From Clostridia bacterium (GTDB taxonomy: Bacteria > Bacillota > Clostridia > Oscillospirales > Acutalibacteraceae): DNA of 64,000 nt. Below are positions 54,601-62,949 of the stretch, piece after piece. Every line of letters begins with the position of its first letter. Position 1 is the first letter of the stretch. The DNA lies in contig JAGAMK010000059.1 in NCBI GenBank assembly GCA_017624735.1, forward strand, positions 1 through 64,000, read 5' to 3'. The notes under the pieces were generated by a model. The model was not told where the DNA came from. It did not search any database and saw only the letters and a list, made by a program, of their open reading frames with translations. The translations under genes and the position numbers were made by a program.

Positions 54601-55219
54601 TGGCTCAGTTAATGTTTCTGCTATTGACGAATATAAAGAAGTGTCCGAACGATACGAATTTATGTCCGAACAAATCGGAGATGTTGAAAAATCAAAAATG
54701 GAACTTATTAAACTCATTGACGAGTTAACAACAAAAATGAGTATTCAGTTCCGTGAACAGTTCCAAAAAATCAATGTTTCATTTGGCGAAACATTTGCTG
54801 AACTTTTCGGTGGCGGTAAGGCTGAATTAGTTCTTGAAGACGAAATGAATGTCCTTGAATGTGACATTGAAATCAAGGTTCAGCCACCTGGCAAGAATGT
54901 TCAGAACATCAACCTGCTTTCAGGTGGTGAAAAGGGACTTTCTGCTATTGCACTTCTCTTTGCAATTCTTAAAGTTACACCTGCGCCATTCGTAATCTTT
55001 GATGAGGTTGAGGCAGCGCTTGACGACGTTAACGTTGTTCGTTATGCTCAGTATGTAAGAAGAATGACAAAGAATACACAGTTCATTCTCATTACACATC
55101 GTCGTGGCACAATGGAAGAGGCAGATATGCTTTATGGTGTTACAATGCAAGAAGAAGGCGTATCAAAGATACTTGAACTAAAAACAGCCGAAATGGCTCG
55201 TAAATTAGGTCTCGCTTAA
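51650..55219 (+). CDS. smc: Chromosome segregation protein SMC
   Basis: 1189 residues, the usual size. The ATPase N-half starts with MILKSITMQGFKSCPDKTVL and Walker A (GPNGSGKSNI). Long coiled coils flank a hinge at about 510-670 (GVAIQNIVVDNETDAKRAIS; GGSMTGGSKAHG). The C-half has LLSGGEKGLSAIALLF (about 1090) and Walker B FVIFDEVEAALDDVN. ScpA/ScpB are not in the window. It is followed by ftsY, the classical order. Confidence 0.97.
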   Translation: MILKSITMQGFKSCPDKTVLQFNKGITGVVGPNGSGKSNISDAVRWVLGEQSTKSLRGSKMEDVIFSGTKLRKATGFAEVTLCLDNTDRTLGNDNDEVNITRRFYRSGDSEYKINGESVRLRDINELFMDTGLGRDGYSMVSQGKIAELISSKSGERREMFEEAAGISHFRYKRHDALKRLSQAEENLVRLRDILSELESRVGPLKVQSEKAQKFLVLAEERKNLEIGIWLHNIEKTQEKLKEQDRKIDISTVQYKDAQKQLEEIEQKMNDIVEKTHEINVKIEEVRSSTSHFEEQASELEAQAKVYENSILHNTESIERLEKDKLLASTDDADLDEQIAQTEEQKTKSQVSLQDANKKLESQIAEIEKLQVENNEFATVAAELAKEISLLTVSLADNRVISETANSQIEEIKTRIATIDELLGNRKEIVLALLEKKNSAKKELDDCVERINEYKNAVDGYRMKVETRTAKSEKVKEEISALDSEIDRKNERIRILDDLEKNMEGYQGSVRSVMKESKRGALNGIHGPLSQLITVKDKYSVAVETALGVAIQNIVVDNETDAKRAISFLKESRGGRATFLPLTAIKSRSLDEKDLDDAYGFVSIASDLVGSDKQYRDIIENLLGKTVVCEDMDSAISMAKKYKNRFKIVTLDGQVINAGGSMTGGSKAHGVGMLSRSNEIEKLTKSVDDLKSKKDSLLIQEKMLSEDLASAVADLNGIEGDILSANEERIRLEGEFNLAVEQYETSSGGVSELLQEERILNERIEKINEDSLVAKNKVEELTNEIAEKEKSLEAVSGDRESLSLVREELSAKAEQIRLEILGFEKDIESADDNIRRLNILKGSHSDRLSELDAEIETFKNKNIWLTKDIESLRDSANELRKQCGDAKTNVDELLESRAQLEKESTDLRNLEKEKASERERISGELVRLEERKAAMLTEYEEYNSKLYDEYQLTRREAIALQIVIENIGDARTRLSALKNEIRGLGSVNVSAIDEYKEVSERYEFMSEQIGDVEKSKMELIKLIDELTTKMSIQFREQFQKINVSFGETFAELFGGGKAELVLEDEMNVLECDIEIKVQPPGKNVQNINLLSGGEKGLSAIALLFAILKVTPAPFVIFDEVEAALDDVNVVRYAQYVRRMTKNTQFILITHRRGTMEEADMLYGVTMQEEGVSKILELKTAEMARKLGLA

Positions 55220-55372
55220 TTTCACTCATCTTGCACTTTTTCGCGACGGTAACTCGTGTATCTTCATACACTTCGCCATCGCAAAAAAGCACAATATAAG
55301 CAAAATTTAAGCTACGACAACAGAAAGTAAAGATGATTTACAAATCATCTGAATTAGAAAAAGGAAATAACT
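55220..55372. repeat. Palindromic spacer between smc and ftsY
   Basis: GCACTTTTTCGCGA and TCGCAAAAAAGCAC pair around a 33-base loop (55231-55292) with its own hairpin (GTGTATCTTCATACAC). It looks like a dispersed repeat inserted in the operon; possible RNA processing or attenuation cannot be excluded. Confidence 0.55.
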
Positions 55373-56497
55373 ATGGGAATTTTCAAAAAAATCAATTTTG
55401 GTCTTACAAAGACAAGAAATAAAATGGCGGGAGCTATTGACGATATGCTTGATAGCTTTGATGAAATTACTGACGACCTTTATACAGAACTTGAAGAAAT
55501 TCTTGTAATGGGTGACGTTGGTGTTACGACTGCTGTTGAAATCACAGAAAGACTTCGTGACGAAGCAGCAAAAGGCAAAATCAAGGATGCTAACGAAATT
55601 CGTCAAAAGATTAAGGAAATCGTTGCTGAAATGCTTGATGGTGGAGAGGATATGGGACTCATTACTGTTCCGTCAATAATCCTTGTTATCGGTGTTAATG
55701 GTGTTGGTAAAACAACAACAATCGGTAAAATGGCTGCTATGTATAAAGCACAGGGTAAAAAGGTTATTTTAGGTGCTGCTGATACATTCCGTGCTGCTGC
55801 TATTGACCAGTTACAAATCTGGGCAGACCGTTCAGGCGTTGATATCATTAAGCACAAAGAAGGTGCTGACCCTGCGGCTGTTGTATTTGATACAATCAAT
55901 GCTGCAAAGGCAAGGGACCACGAAATCATCATTATTGATACTGCAGGTCGTCTTCATAACAAAAAGAATCTTATGGACGAGCTTAATAAGATTTACAGAG
56001 TTATCGACCGTGAACTTCCATATTCTGACCGTGAAGTTTTGTTGGTGCTTGACGCAACAACAGGTCAGAATGCAGTTAATCAGGCTCGCGAATTTAAGTC
56101 AGTTGCTGATATTACAGGTATTGTGCTTACAAAACTTGATGGTACTGCTCGTGGCGGTGTTGTGTTGGCTATTAAGAATGAACTTGACATCGCAGTTAAA
56201 TTTGTCGGTGTAGGCGAACAGATTGACGACCTTCAACCATTCAAGCCTTTGGCATTTGCTGATGGATTGTTTGACAGAATTGACTACAAGGATGAAGAAG
56301 ACGAGCATATTCCTATTGCTGAAGAGGTTGTAGAAGAGCCTGTTGAAGAAGTAATAGAAGAAATTATTGAAGAAGTTGTTGAAGATATAGTTGAAGATGT
56401 TGCAGAGCCTGAGGCAGAAGATGAGCCACAGGAAGAAGAGCAACCTAAGAAGAAAGAAAAGAGGGGATTCTTTGGATTTTTTAATCGCCACTCATAA
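55373..56497 (+). CDS. ftsY: Signal recognition particle receptor FtsY, acidic tail at C-terminus
   Basis: 374 residues. It receives SRP-ribosome complexes at the membrane. The NG domain is complete: an N part (MAGAIDDMLDSFDEITDDLY), G1 GVNGVGKTTTIGK, LGAADTFRAAAIDQL, IIDTAGRLHNKKNLMDEL, TKLDGTARGG, and FVGVGEQIDDLQPF. Unlike textbook FtsY, there is no acidic A domain before it. Instead, after DYKDEEDEHIPI, about 60 Glu/Val-rich residues form the C-terminus and end in a basic, Phe-rich end (KKKEKRGFFGFFNRHS). The end could insert into membrane. The rdgB start overlaps its 3' end. Confidence 0.95.
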   Translation: MGIFKKINFGLTKTRNKMAGAIDDMLDSFDEITDDLYTELEEILVMGDVGVTTAVEITERLRDEAAKGKIKDANEIRQKIKEIVAEMLDGGEDMGLITVPSIILVIGVNGVGKTTTIGKMAAMYKAQGKKVILGAADTFRAAAIDQLQIWADRSGVDIIKHKEGADPAAVVFDTINAAKARDHEIIIIDTAGRLHNKKNLMDELNKIYRVIDRELPYSDREVLLVLDATTGQNAVNQAREFKSVADITGIVLTKLDGTARGGVVLAIKNELDIAVKFVGVGEQIDDLQPFKPLAFADGLFDRIDYKDEEDEHIPIAEEVVEEPVEEVIEEIIEEVVEDIVEDVAEPEAEDEPQEEEQPKKKEKRGFFGFFNRHS

Positions 56498-57065
56498 TAT
56501 GAAAAAACAGGCGGAATTGCAAAGAATTCTCGCCCCGTTAGGAATAAATGTTTTAACTGCTGAAATGGCGGGAATTGAACTTTCAGATGTTGATGAAACT
56601 GGCGAGACATTTGAAGAAAACGCATTTTTAAAAGCTGATAGCGGATGCAAAGAAAGTGGAATGGTTTGCGTGGCAGACGATTCAGGACTTATGGTTGACT
56701 TTCTTGATGGTGCTCCCGGAGTTTATTCAGCTCGTTTCGGTGGTGAGCACGGAAACGATGCAAAGAACAATGAAAAACTTTTAGGACTTATGAAAGATGT
56801 TCCTGACGAGGAGCGAACAGCACGATTTGTAAGTTGCGTTTGTTGCTGTTTCCCAGACGGAAGAAGTTTTACAGTTCGTGGTACTTGCGAAGGTGTAATT
56901 GCACACGAGGTACAGGGTAACGGTGGATTTGGTTACGACCCGGTATTCCTTGTAGGAGATAAAACATTTGGTGAACTTTCCGCAGAAGAAAAAGACAAGG
57001 TAAGTCACCGTGGAAACGCCCTTCGAAAATTTGTAGAAGAATTACCAAAATATTTAGGAGAATAA
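56472..57065 (+). CDS. rdgB: RdgB/HAM1 non-canonical purine NTP pyrophosphatase
   Basis: About 197 residues. Hydrolyses dITP/XTP to keep them out of DNA. FLIATHNMKKQAELQRIL, VADDSGLMVDFLDGAPGVYS, ARFGGEH, and GNGGFGYDPVFLV are the family marks, and KVSHRGNALRKF the end. Start TTG 56472 gives the normal length, with GAGGGG 5 bases ahead; it overlaps ftsY by 26 bases. An upstream ATG would add an unrelated tail. Confidence 0.93.
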   Translation: MDFLIATHNMKKQAELQRILAPLGINVLTAEMAGIELSDVDETGETFEENAFLKADSGCKESGMVCVADDSGLMVDFLDGAPGVYSARFGGEHGNDAKNNEKLLGLMKDVPDEERTARFVSCVCCCFPDGRSFTVRGTCEGVIAHEVQGNGGFGYDPVFLVGDKTFGELSAEEKDKVSHRGNALRKFVEELPKYLGE

Positions 57066-57066
57066 T

Positions 57067-57369
57067 ATGACAAGTAAAGAAAGAGCATATTGGAGAGGTC
57101 AGGCAAACTCACTTCCTGCATTATTCCAAGTTGGAAAAGGTGGTATTTCAGATGCACTTATTAAGCAGACTGACGATGCACTCAAAGCAAGAGAACTTAT
57201 TAAGATTAAAGTTCTTTTAGAAACAAGCCCAGAAAAGCCAAAAGAAATTGCACAAAAACTTGCCGAGGCAACAAATAGCGATTGCGTTGGTGTTATTGGT
57301 GGCAGTATGATATTTTACAGATATAATCCCGAACTTCACAAAGACGAGAAAAAGAAGGGAAGAAAATAA
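57067..57369 (+). CDS. yhbY: YhbY/CRM-domain RNA-binding protein
   Basis: 100 residues of the CRM fold linked to 50S assembly. KERAYWRGQANSLPALFQVG, KGGISDALIKQTDDALKARE and GVIGGSMIFYRYNPELH are family patterns. One base overlaps nadD, with gaps of 1-4 bases on both sides, so it is in the same transcript. Confidence 0.9.
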   Translation: MTSKERAYWRGQANSLPALFQVGKGGISDALIKQTDDALKARELIKIKVLLETSPEKPKEIAQKLAEATNSDCVGVIGGSMIFYRYNPELHKDEKKKGRK

Positions 57370-57995
57370 TGAAAATAGGTATTTTTGGCGGAACATTCAA
57401 CCCACCTCATAAGGGGCATTCAAGAATGGTTGAAAAAATGGCGAAGGAACTTGAACTTGATAAAGTTATTATCATTCCTAACAAAGTTCCTACACATAAG
57501 CGTTGCGACGATTTGGCAGACAATCGTGACCGCCTTGCAATGTGTAAAATTGCATTCAAAAACCCAAAATATGAAATCAGCACTATGGAAATGGACCGTG
57601 AATCGGATAGCTACACCATTTACACGGTTGAAGATTTAAGAAAAAAATATCCTAACGACGACCTTTATCTCATTATCGGTTCAGATATGTTTCTTATCTT
57701 CCATAAATGGTATAAGCATAAGGAATTGCTTGAACAATGCACAATTTGTGTAGCATCACGTGATAATGCTGAGAATATTCAGAAACTCCGTGCGTATGCT
57801 TTTGACCAGTTGGGAGTATATATGCCTAAACTTGATGGTAAGCATATACATATTTCACTTTTGGATGCTTATGAGGTAAGTTCAAGCGAAATCAGGGAAA
57901 GAATAAATAATGACAAGAGCCTTTATGGACTTGTTGACCCTGAAATTATTGAATATATGGAGAGCCATAAATTATATGGATACAGAAAGAAATAA
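57369..57995 (+). CDS. nadD: Nicotinate-nucleotide adenylyltransferase
   Basis: 208 residues. It forms nicotinate adenine dinucleotide in NAD synthesis. The nucleotidyltransferase motif IGIFGGTFNPPHKGHSRMVE, the middle YLIIGSDMFLIFHKW and the ISLLDAYEVSSSEIRERI (the ISSxxIR-like end) are seen. It overlaps yqeK by 20 bases. Confidence 0.95.
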   Translation: MKIGIFGGTFNPPHKGHSRMVEKMAKELELDKVIIIPNKVPTHKRCDDLADNRDRLAMCKIAFKNPKYEISTMEMDRESDSYTIYTVEDLRKKYPNDDLYLIIGSDMFLIFHKWYKHKELLEQCTICVASRDNAENIQKLRAYAFDQLGVYMPKLDGKHIHISLLDAYEVSSSEIRERINNDKSLYGLVDPEIIEYMESHKLYGYRKK

Positions 57996-58554
57996 GGAAT
58001 TTCTTGAGATTCTTAAAAACCGACTGACGGCACAGAGATTGTATCACTCTATTTGTGTTGCAGAAAAAGCACAGCATCTTGCTGATATTTTCGGTGGTGA
58101 CAGGGAAAAATCATATACGGCAGGACTCATTCACGATATTATGCGATATGAACCAGCTGAAAAAATGATTAAAATGATTGAAAACGACGGTCAGACTCTT
58201 ACTGAAAGTGAAAAGAATATAACTGTTACTCTGCACGCTATCGCAGGTGAAGTTTATTTGCGAAAAGAACTTGGTGTAACGGACGAAGAAATTCTTTCAG
58301 CCGTGAGATATCACACAACGGGCAAAGAAGATATGTCACTTCTCGAAAAAATCATTTATGTTGCAGATTTAACATCTGACGACCGAGAATATCCCGACGT
58401 AAAAGAAGTGAGAGAACTTGCAGAAAAGAGCCTTGATAAGACTTGCTTGCGTGGACTCTCATTCACCATTGAGGATAATGCAAGAAAATGCAGACCAATT
58501 CATATTGATACAGTTAAGGCTTATAACTATCTTGCAGAAAGGATTAAAAGATAA
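57976..58554 (+). CDS. yqeK: YqeK-type HD-domain hydrolase
   Basis: About 192 residues. The HD fold has LYHSICVAEKAQHLADIF, AGLIHDIMRYEPAEKM, ILSAVRYHTTGKEDM and IIYVADLTSDDREY. YqeK enzymes cut diadenosine tetraphosphate symmetrically. I use ATG 57976, with GGAGAG ahead, within the end of nadD; a longer frame would extend backward over nadD. It is the usual neighbour of nadD and rsfS. Confidence 0.9.
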   Translation: MDTERNKEFLEILKNRLTAQRLYHSICVAEKAQHLADIFGGDREKSYTAGLIHDIMRYEPAEKMIKMIENDGQTLTESEKNITVTLHAIAGEVYLRKELGVTDEEILSAVRYHTTGKEDMSLLEKIIYVADLTSDDREYPDVKEVRELAEKSLDKTCLRGLSFTIEDNARKCRPIHIDTVKAYNYLAERIKR

Positions 58555-58908
58555 ATGGAAAGAACAGAACTTATGAGAAATATTGTTGCTACTCTTGACA
58601 GCAAGAAGGCAACTGATATAAAATCACTTGAAATAACAGAACTTACTGCAGTTGCTGACTATTTCGTAATTGCAACGGGTACATCAGGTACACATATTCG
58701 TGCACTTTCCGATGAAGTTCAGGATGCACTTACAAAACAGGGTGTTGAGCCAAGAAATGTTGAAGGCAAATCAACAGGTTGGATTCTCCTTGACTACGGT
58801 ACAGTTGTTGTTCACGTTTTCACTCCTGACCAGAGAGAACTTTATAGCTTAGAGCATCTTTGGGGCGATGCAAAACAAGTTGACATCAGTGATTTAATCA
58901 CAGACTAA
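58555..58908 (+). CDS. rsfS: Ribosomal silencing factor RsfS
   Basis: 117 residues. It binds L14 and blocks subunit joining when nutrients are low. Motifs: TDIKSLEITELTAVADYFVI, ATGTSGTHIRALSDEVQDAL, GWILLDYGTVVVHVFTPDQR and YSLEHLWGDAKQVD. It starts one base after the yqeK stop. Confidence 0.95.
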   Translation: MERTELMRNIVATLDSKKATDIKSLEITELTAVADYFVIATGTSGTHIRALSDEVQDALTKQGVEPRNVEGKSTGWILLDYGTVVVHVFTPDQRELYSLEHLWGDAKQVDISDLITD

Positions 58909-58944
58909 AACAGTAAAAAATATCTTTTAAAGAAGGTTATATAT

Positions 58945-61353
58945 ATGAATTACGATTTTAAAGCCACCGAACAAAAGTGGCAGGCAAAATGGGAAGAGGC
59001 AAAGGTTTTTGAGGCTCAGGATAATTCCGATAAGCCAAAATTCTATGGCCTTGTAGAGTTCCCATACCCATCAGGTGCAGGTATGCACGTTGGTCACATT
59101 AAGGCATACTCAGGTCTTGAAGTAGTATCAAGAAAAAGAAGACTTGAAGGCTACAATGTGCTTTTCCCAATCGGTTTTGATGCTTATGGTCTTCCAACAG
59201 AAAACTATGCTATTAAAACAGGTATTCATCCAAGAAAAGTTACTGATATGAACATCGAAAAGTTCACAAGTCAGTTAAAGAGAGTTGGTTTCTCATTCGA
59301 CTATTCAAGAGTAGTTGACACAACTGACGACAAGTACTATAAATGGACACAGTGGATTTTCCTTAAAATGTTTGAAAACGGACTTGCTTTCCGTGATAAG
59401 ACATTGGTTAACTATTGTCCATCTTGTAAGGTTGTTCTTTCAAATGAGGACTCACAGGGTGGTAAATGTGACATATGCCATAGCGACGTTGTTCAGAAAT
59501 CAAAGGATGTTTGGTATTTAAGAATCACAGAGTATGCTGACAAACTCCTTGAGGGTCTTCAAGATGTTGATTATCTTCCAAATATCAAGCTCCAGCAGGT
59601 TAACTGGATTGGTAAGTCACGCGGTGCTTTCGTTAACTTCAATCTTAACGAAATTCCTGAAGAATTGAAGATTTATACAACTCGTCCCGATACTCTTTTC
59701 GGCGTAACATTTATGGTTATGGCGCCCGAGCATCCTATTATTGATAAGTATGCTGATAAGATTTCAAATATGGACGAAATCCTTGCATATCGTACAGAAT
59801 GTGCAAAGAAAACAGAGTTTGAACGTACACAACTTGTAAAGGATAAGACAGGTATTAAGATTGCAGGTGTTACTGCTAAAAACCCAGTAAACGGTAAGGA
59901 TATTCCAATCTACATATCTGACTATGTTATGATGGGATACGGTACAGGTGCTATTATGGCTGTTCCTGCACACGACGACCGTGACTACGATTTTGCAAAG
60001 AAATTCGGTATCGACATCATTGAGGTTATCAAGGGTGGAAATATTGAAGAGGCTGCTTACACAGGTGACGGCGAAATGGTTAACTCCGATTTCCTTAACG
60101 GTATGGATAACAAGAAGGATTCAATCGCAAAAATGATTGATGTTCTTCAGAAAAAAGGCATCGGCGAGGGCGGTGTTCAGTACAAGATGAAAGACTGGGC
60201 ATTTAACCGTCAGCGTTATTGGGGTGAGCCGATTCCTATTGTTCATTGTGATAAATGCGGAATGGTTGCAGTTCCTTATGAGGAATTACCATTAAGACTT
60301 CCCGAGGTTGAAAACTTTGAACCGGGAACAGACGGCGAAAGCCCACTTGCAAAGATTGAGTCTTACGTAAACTGCAAATGTCCAAAATGTGGTGGCGATG
60401 CAAAGAGAGAAACTGATACAATGCCACAATGGGCAGGTTCATCCTGGTATTTCTTGCGATACATTGACCCACACAATGATGAGTGTCTTGCAGATATGGA
60501 CAAACTCAACTATTGGCTTCCTGTTGACTGGTATAACGGCGGTATGGAACACGTTACTCGTCACTTGATTTACTCTCGTTTCTGGCATAAATTCCTTTAT
60601 GACATCGGTGCAGTACCATGTGCCGAGCCGTATGCAAAGAGAACCGCTCAGGGACTTATTCTCGGACCTGACGGCGTTAAGATGAGTAAATCACGCGGAA
60701 ATGTTATTGACCCTAATGAGGTTGTTGACGTATTCGGTGCTGACGTTCTTCGTACTTACGTACTCTTTATGGGTGACTATGAGCAGGCAGCTCCTTGGTC
60801 AGAAAATTCCGTTAAGGGTTGTAAGAGATTTGTTGACAGAATTTGGAATTTACAAGAAATTTTAGTTGATGGTGACGAATTCTCAAAAGACCTTTCATCT
60901 TCGTTCCACAAGACAATTAAAAAGGTAACAGAAGATATTGAAACTCTCAAATATAACACAGCTATTGCAGCTCTTATGACACTTCTCAATGCAATTTATG
61001 CAAAGGGTTCAATTAATAAGGCAGAACTTAAAGCGCTCCTTCTCCTTGTTAACCCATTTGCTCCTCACGTTACAGAAGAAATGTGGGAAGCTTGCGGTTA
61101 TGGTAAAATGATGGCAGCAGACGGCGAATGGCCAACATATGATGAGGCAAAGTGCATTGATGATACTATTGAAATCGTTGTTCAGATTAACGGTAAAATC
61201 CGTGCAAAACTCAATGTGCCTGCTGATATTGAGCAAGCAGAGGCAGTATCCCTCGCAAAAGCAGACGAGAAAGTCCAAGCAGAACTTAACGGCAAGAATA
61301 TTATTAAAGAAATCTACGTTAAGGGCAAACTTGTAAACATCGTTGCAAAATAA
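58945..61353 (+). CDS. leuS: Leucyl-tRNA synthetase
   Basis: 802 residues, the normal bacterial length. Class I synthetase with YPSGAGMHVGH (HIGH-type, about 48-58) and KMSKSRGNV (about 578), a CP1 editing part (GVTAKNPVNGKDIPIYISDY), a zinc-like insert (CPKCGGDAKRETDTMPQW) and an anticodon end. Only 36 bases separate it from rsfS, so no T-box leader is possible here. A terminator follows. Confidence 0.97.
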   Translation: MNYDFKATEQKWQAKWEEAKVFEAQDNSDKPKFYGLVEFPYPSGAGMHVGHIKAYSGLEVVSRKRRLEGYNVLFPIGFDAYGLPTENYAIKTGIHPRKVTDMNIEKFTSQLKRVGFSFDYSRVVDTTDDKYYKWTQWIFLKMFENGLAFRDKTLVNYCPSCKVVLSNEDSQGGKCDICHSDVVQKSKDVWYLRITEYADKLLEGLQDVDYLPNIKLQQVNWIGKSRGAFVNFNLNEIPEELKIYTTRPDTLFGVTFMVMAPEHPIIDKYADKISNMDEILAYRTECAKKTEFERTQLVKDKTGIKIAGVTAKNPVNGKDIPIYISDYVMMGYGTGAIMAVPAHDDRDYDFAKKFGIDIIEVIKGGNIEEAAYTGDGEMVNSDFLNGMDNKKDSIAKMIDVLQKKGIGEGGVQYKMKDWAFNRQRYWGEPIPIVHCDKCGMVAVPYEELPLRLPEVENFEPGTDGESPLAKIESYVNCKCPKCGGDAKRETDTMPQWAGSSWYFLRYIDPHNDECLADMDKLNYWLPVDWYNGGMEHVTRHLIYSRFWHKFLYDIGAVPCAEPYAKRTAQGLILGPDGVKMSKSRGNVIDPNEVVDVFGADVLRTYVLFMGDYEQAAPWSENSVKGCKRFVDRIWNLQEILVDGDEFSKDLSSSFHKTIKKVTEDIETLKYNTAIAALMTLLNAIYAKGSINKAELKALLLLVNPFAPHVTEEMWEACGYGKMMAADGEWPTYDEAKCIDDTIEIVVQINGKIRAKLNVPADIEQAEAVSLAKADEKVQAELNGKNIIKEIYVKGKLVNIVAK

Positions 61354-61365
61354 ATTCAAATAACA

Positions 61366-61390
61366 GGACGGGTTAAAATCCCGTCCTTGT
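61366..61390 (+). terminator. Terminator after leuS
   Basis: AGGACGGG pairs with CCCGTCCT across TTAAAAT, directly after the leuS stop and before the dispersed repeat. Confidence 0.65.
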
Positions 61391-61475
61391 CATTCTGAGC
61401 GAAGCGAAGAACCTCTATTAAAGTAAATTTGCTGCTAACCGAGATTCTTCGTCGTTTTCACTCCTCAGAATGACA
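61388..61475. repeat. Dispersed palindromic repeat (GAGCGAAGCGA type), copy 2
   Basis: TGTCATTCTGAG starts it and CTCAGAATGACA closes it, with inner arms CGAAGAA and TTCTTCG. The left half matches 30486-30508. Confidence 0.75.
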
Positions 61476-61494
61476 CTATAAAACAGGTGATTTT

Positions 61495-62307
61495 ATGTTC
61501 GTTTGTCCAATTTGCAAATCAAAACTGAATATTAATGGGAAATCATACGCCTGCGAAAATAATCATTCCTTTGATATAGCAAAACAAGGGTATGTGAACT
61601 TGTTGCCTGTAAACAAAAAACATTCCGATAATCCCGGAGATACAAAGGAAATGGTTTTATCCCGCAGAGCATTTCTTGAGAGTGGTTATTATGATTGTTT
61701 CACAGATAAACTATGCGAAATAATAAATTCTCTATTTGAGGGTAAAGAGCGAATCACTATTGCCGATTGTGGTTGCGGTGAAAGTTACTACGACGGAAAG
61801 TTAGAAAAACTCAATATGAATTTTAACCTTTTCGGTTTTGATATTTCTAAAGAGGCAGTAAAATCTGCATCAGGTAAATATAAAAAGTATAATTACGCAG
61901 TCGGTAGTTGCTTTAATATGCCATTAGCAGATAATTCATTTGACCTTGCAATTAATATTTTTGCACCAATGGTAGAAAGAGAAATGTCAAGGATTCTCAA
62001 AAAAGACGGCTACATGATTTATGCTGTACCGGGTAAAAGTCACTTGATGGGGCTTAAAAAACTTCTTTACGAAAACACATATGAAAACGCGGAAAAGCAT
62101 ACGGAATATGACGGCTTTGAATTTGTAAAAAGATATTCCGTAAAGGATGAAATCACTTTGAACGGTGAAATGGGTGTCAATCTTTTTAAAATGACACCGT
62201 ATTATTTTAAAACTGAATTGGGTGCAGAAGAAAAAATTCAAAAAAATAACGGATTCACAACAGAAATCCATTTTGACTTTTTAATATACAAAAAAATTGT
62301 TATTTGA
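61495..62307 (+). CDS. RlmA-type rRNA guanine-N1 methyltransferase
   Basis: 270 residues. An N-terminal zinc finger (FVCPICKSKLNINGKSYACE, NNHSFDIAKQGYVNLL) precedes a SAM methyltransferase (IADCGCGESYYDGKLEK; LADNSFDLAINIFAPM). This layout is that of RlmA (G745/748 of 23S rRNA) and of macrolide-resistance relatives. Ribosome site AGGTGA. Which residue it methylates cannot be decided here. Confidence 0.85.
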   Translation: MFVCPICKSKLNINGKSYACENNHSFDIAKQGYVNLLPVNKKHSDNPGDTKEMVLSRRAFLESGYYDCFTDKLCEIINSLFEGKERITIADCGCGESYYDGKLEKLNMNFNLFGFDISKEAVKSASGKYKKYNYAVGSCFNMPLADNSFDLAINIFAPMVEREMSRILKKDGYMIYAVPGKSHLMGLKKLLYENTYENAEKHTEYDGFEFVKRYSVKDEITLNGEMGVNLFKMTPYYFKTELGAEEKIQKNNGFTTEIHFDFLIYKKIVI

Positions 62308-62389
62308 ATAATAGTAAATATTACCACTTGACCCTAGCCGTATTTATTGATATACTGAATTTGTATAATAAATATAAAGGGTACAGAAG

Positions 62390-62923
62390 ATGAAATACAG
62401 AAAAATTTACATTTTAATGACACAATACCCGGGCTTTGATGCTAAAATACTGCGTCTGCGCACACGATTTCCATACACTCACACATCAGTAGGACTTGAG
62501 GAGGATATGGACACTTTTTATACCTTTGTAAGTAAAGGTTACCTTGTAGAAAGTATTACCAGGTACGAAAAGCCCGGCAGACCTTCTTTCCCTTGTGCCT
62601 TGTATGAGGTTGTTGTAACTGACGAGGTGTATGAAAAAGTCAAGAAAATGGTACACGATTATAAAGCAAGAAAAACAATGCTTAAATATTCAACGCTTGG
62701 TTTGATAATGTGTTTTTTTAAAATACCTCTAAAGCGTCAAAATCGTTATTTTTGTTCACAGTTTGTAGCGGAAGTGTTAAACAAATGTAATGTTCTTAAA
62801 CTAAAAAAACAAAGCACCTTATATTTTCCGAAAGATATATCCAAGCACAAAGAGTTAAAACTTATATTCACAGGCACACATCTTGGATTTGTTGAAAAAT
62901 TTGTAAAAAAGAGAATAAAATAA
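62390..62923 (+). CDS. YiiX/YebB-like papain-type hydrolase
   Basis: 177 residues. The order His then Cys (FPYTHTSVGLEEDM; NRYFCSQFVAEVLNK) fits the circularly permuted NlpC/P60 group YiiX. Such enzymes hydrolyse amide bonds of peptides or lipids. No signal peptide is present. It is a single gene with its own short upstream region; the substrate is unknown. Confidence 0.75.
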   Translation: MKYRKIYILMTQYPGFDAKILRLRTRFPYTHTSVGLEEDMDTFYTFVSKGYLVESITRYEKPGRPSFPCALYEVVVTDEVYEKVKKMVHDYKARKTMLKYSTLGLIMCFFKIPLKRQNRYFCSQFVAEVLNKCNVLKLKKQSTLYFPKDISKHKELKLIFTGTHLGFVEKFVKKRIK

Positions 62924-62948
62924 AACCCTACCGAGTGTAGGGTTTTAT
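62924..62948. terminator. Two-way terminator
   Basis: AAAACCCTAC pairs with GTAGGGTTTT across CGAGT, between two converging genes; A- and T-rich flanks serve both directions. Confidence 0.85.
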
Positions 62949-62949
62949 T

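Noticed and set aside
58909..58944. T-box leader of leuS
   Set aside because: Only 36 bases lie between rsfS and leuS, far too short for a T-box.
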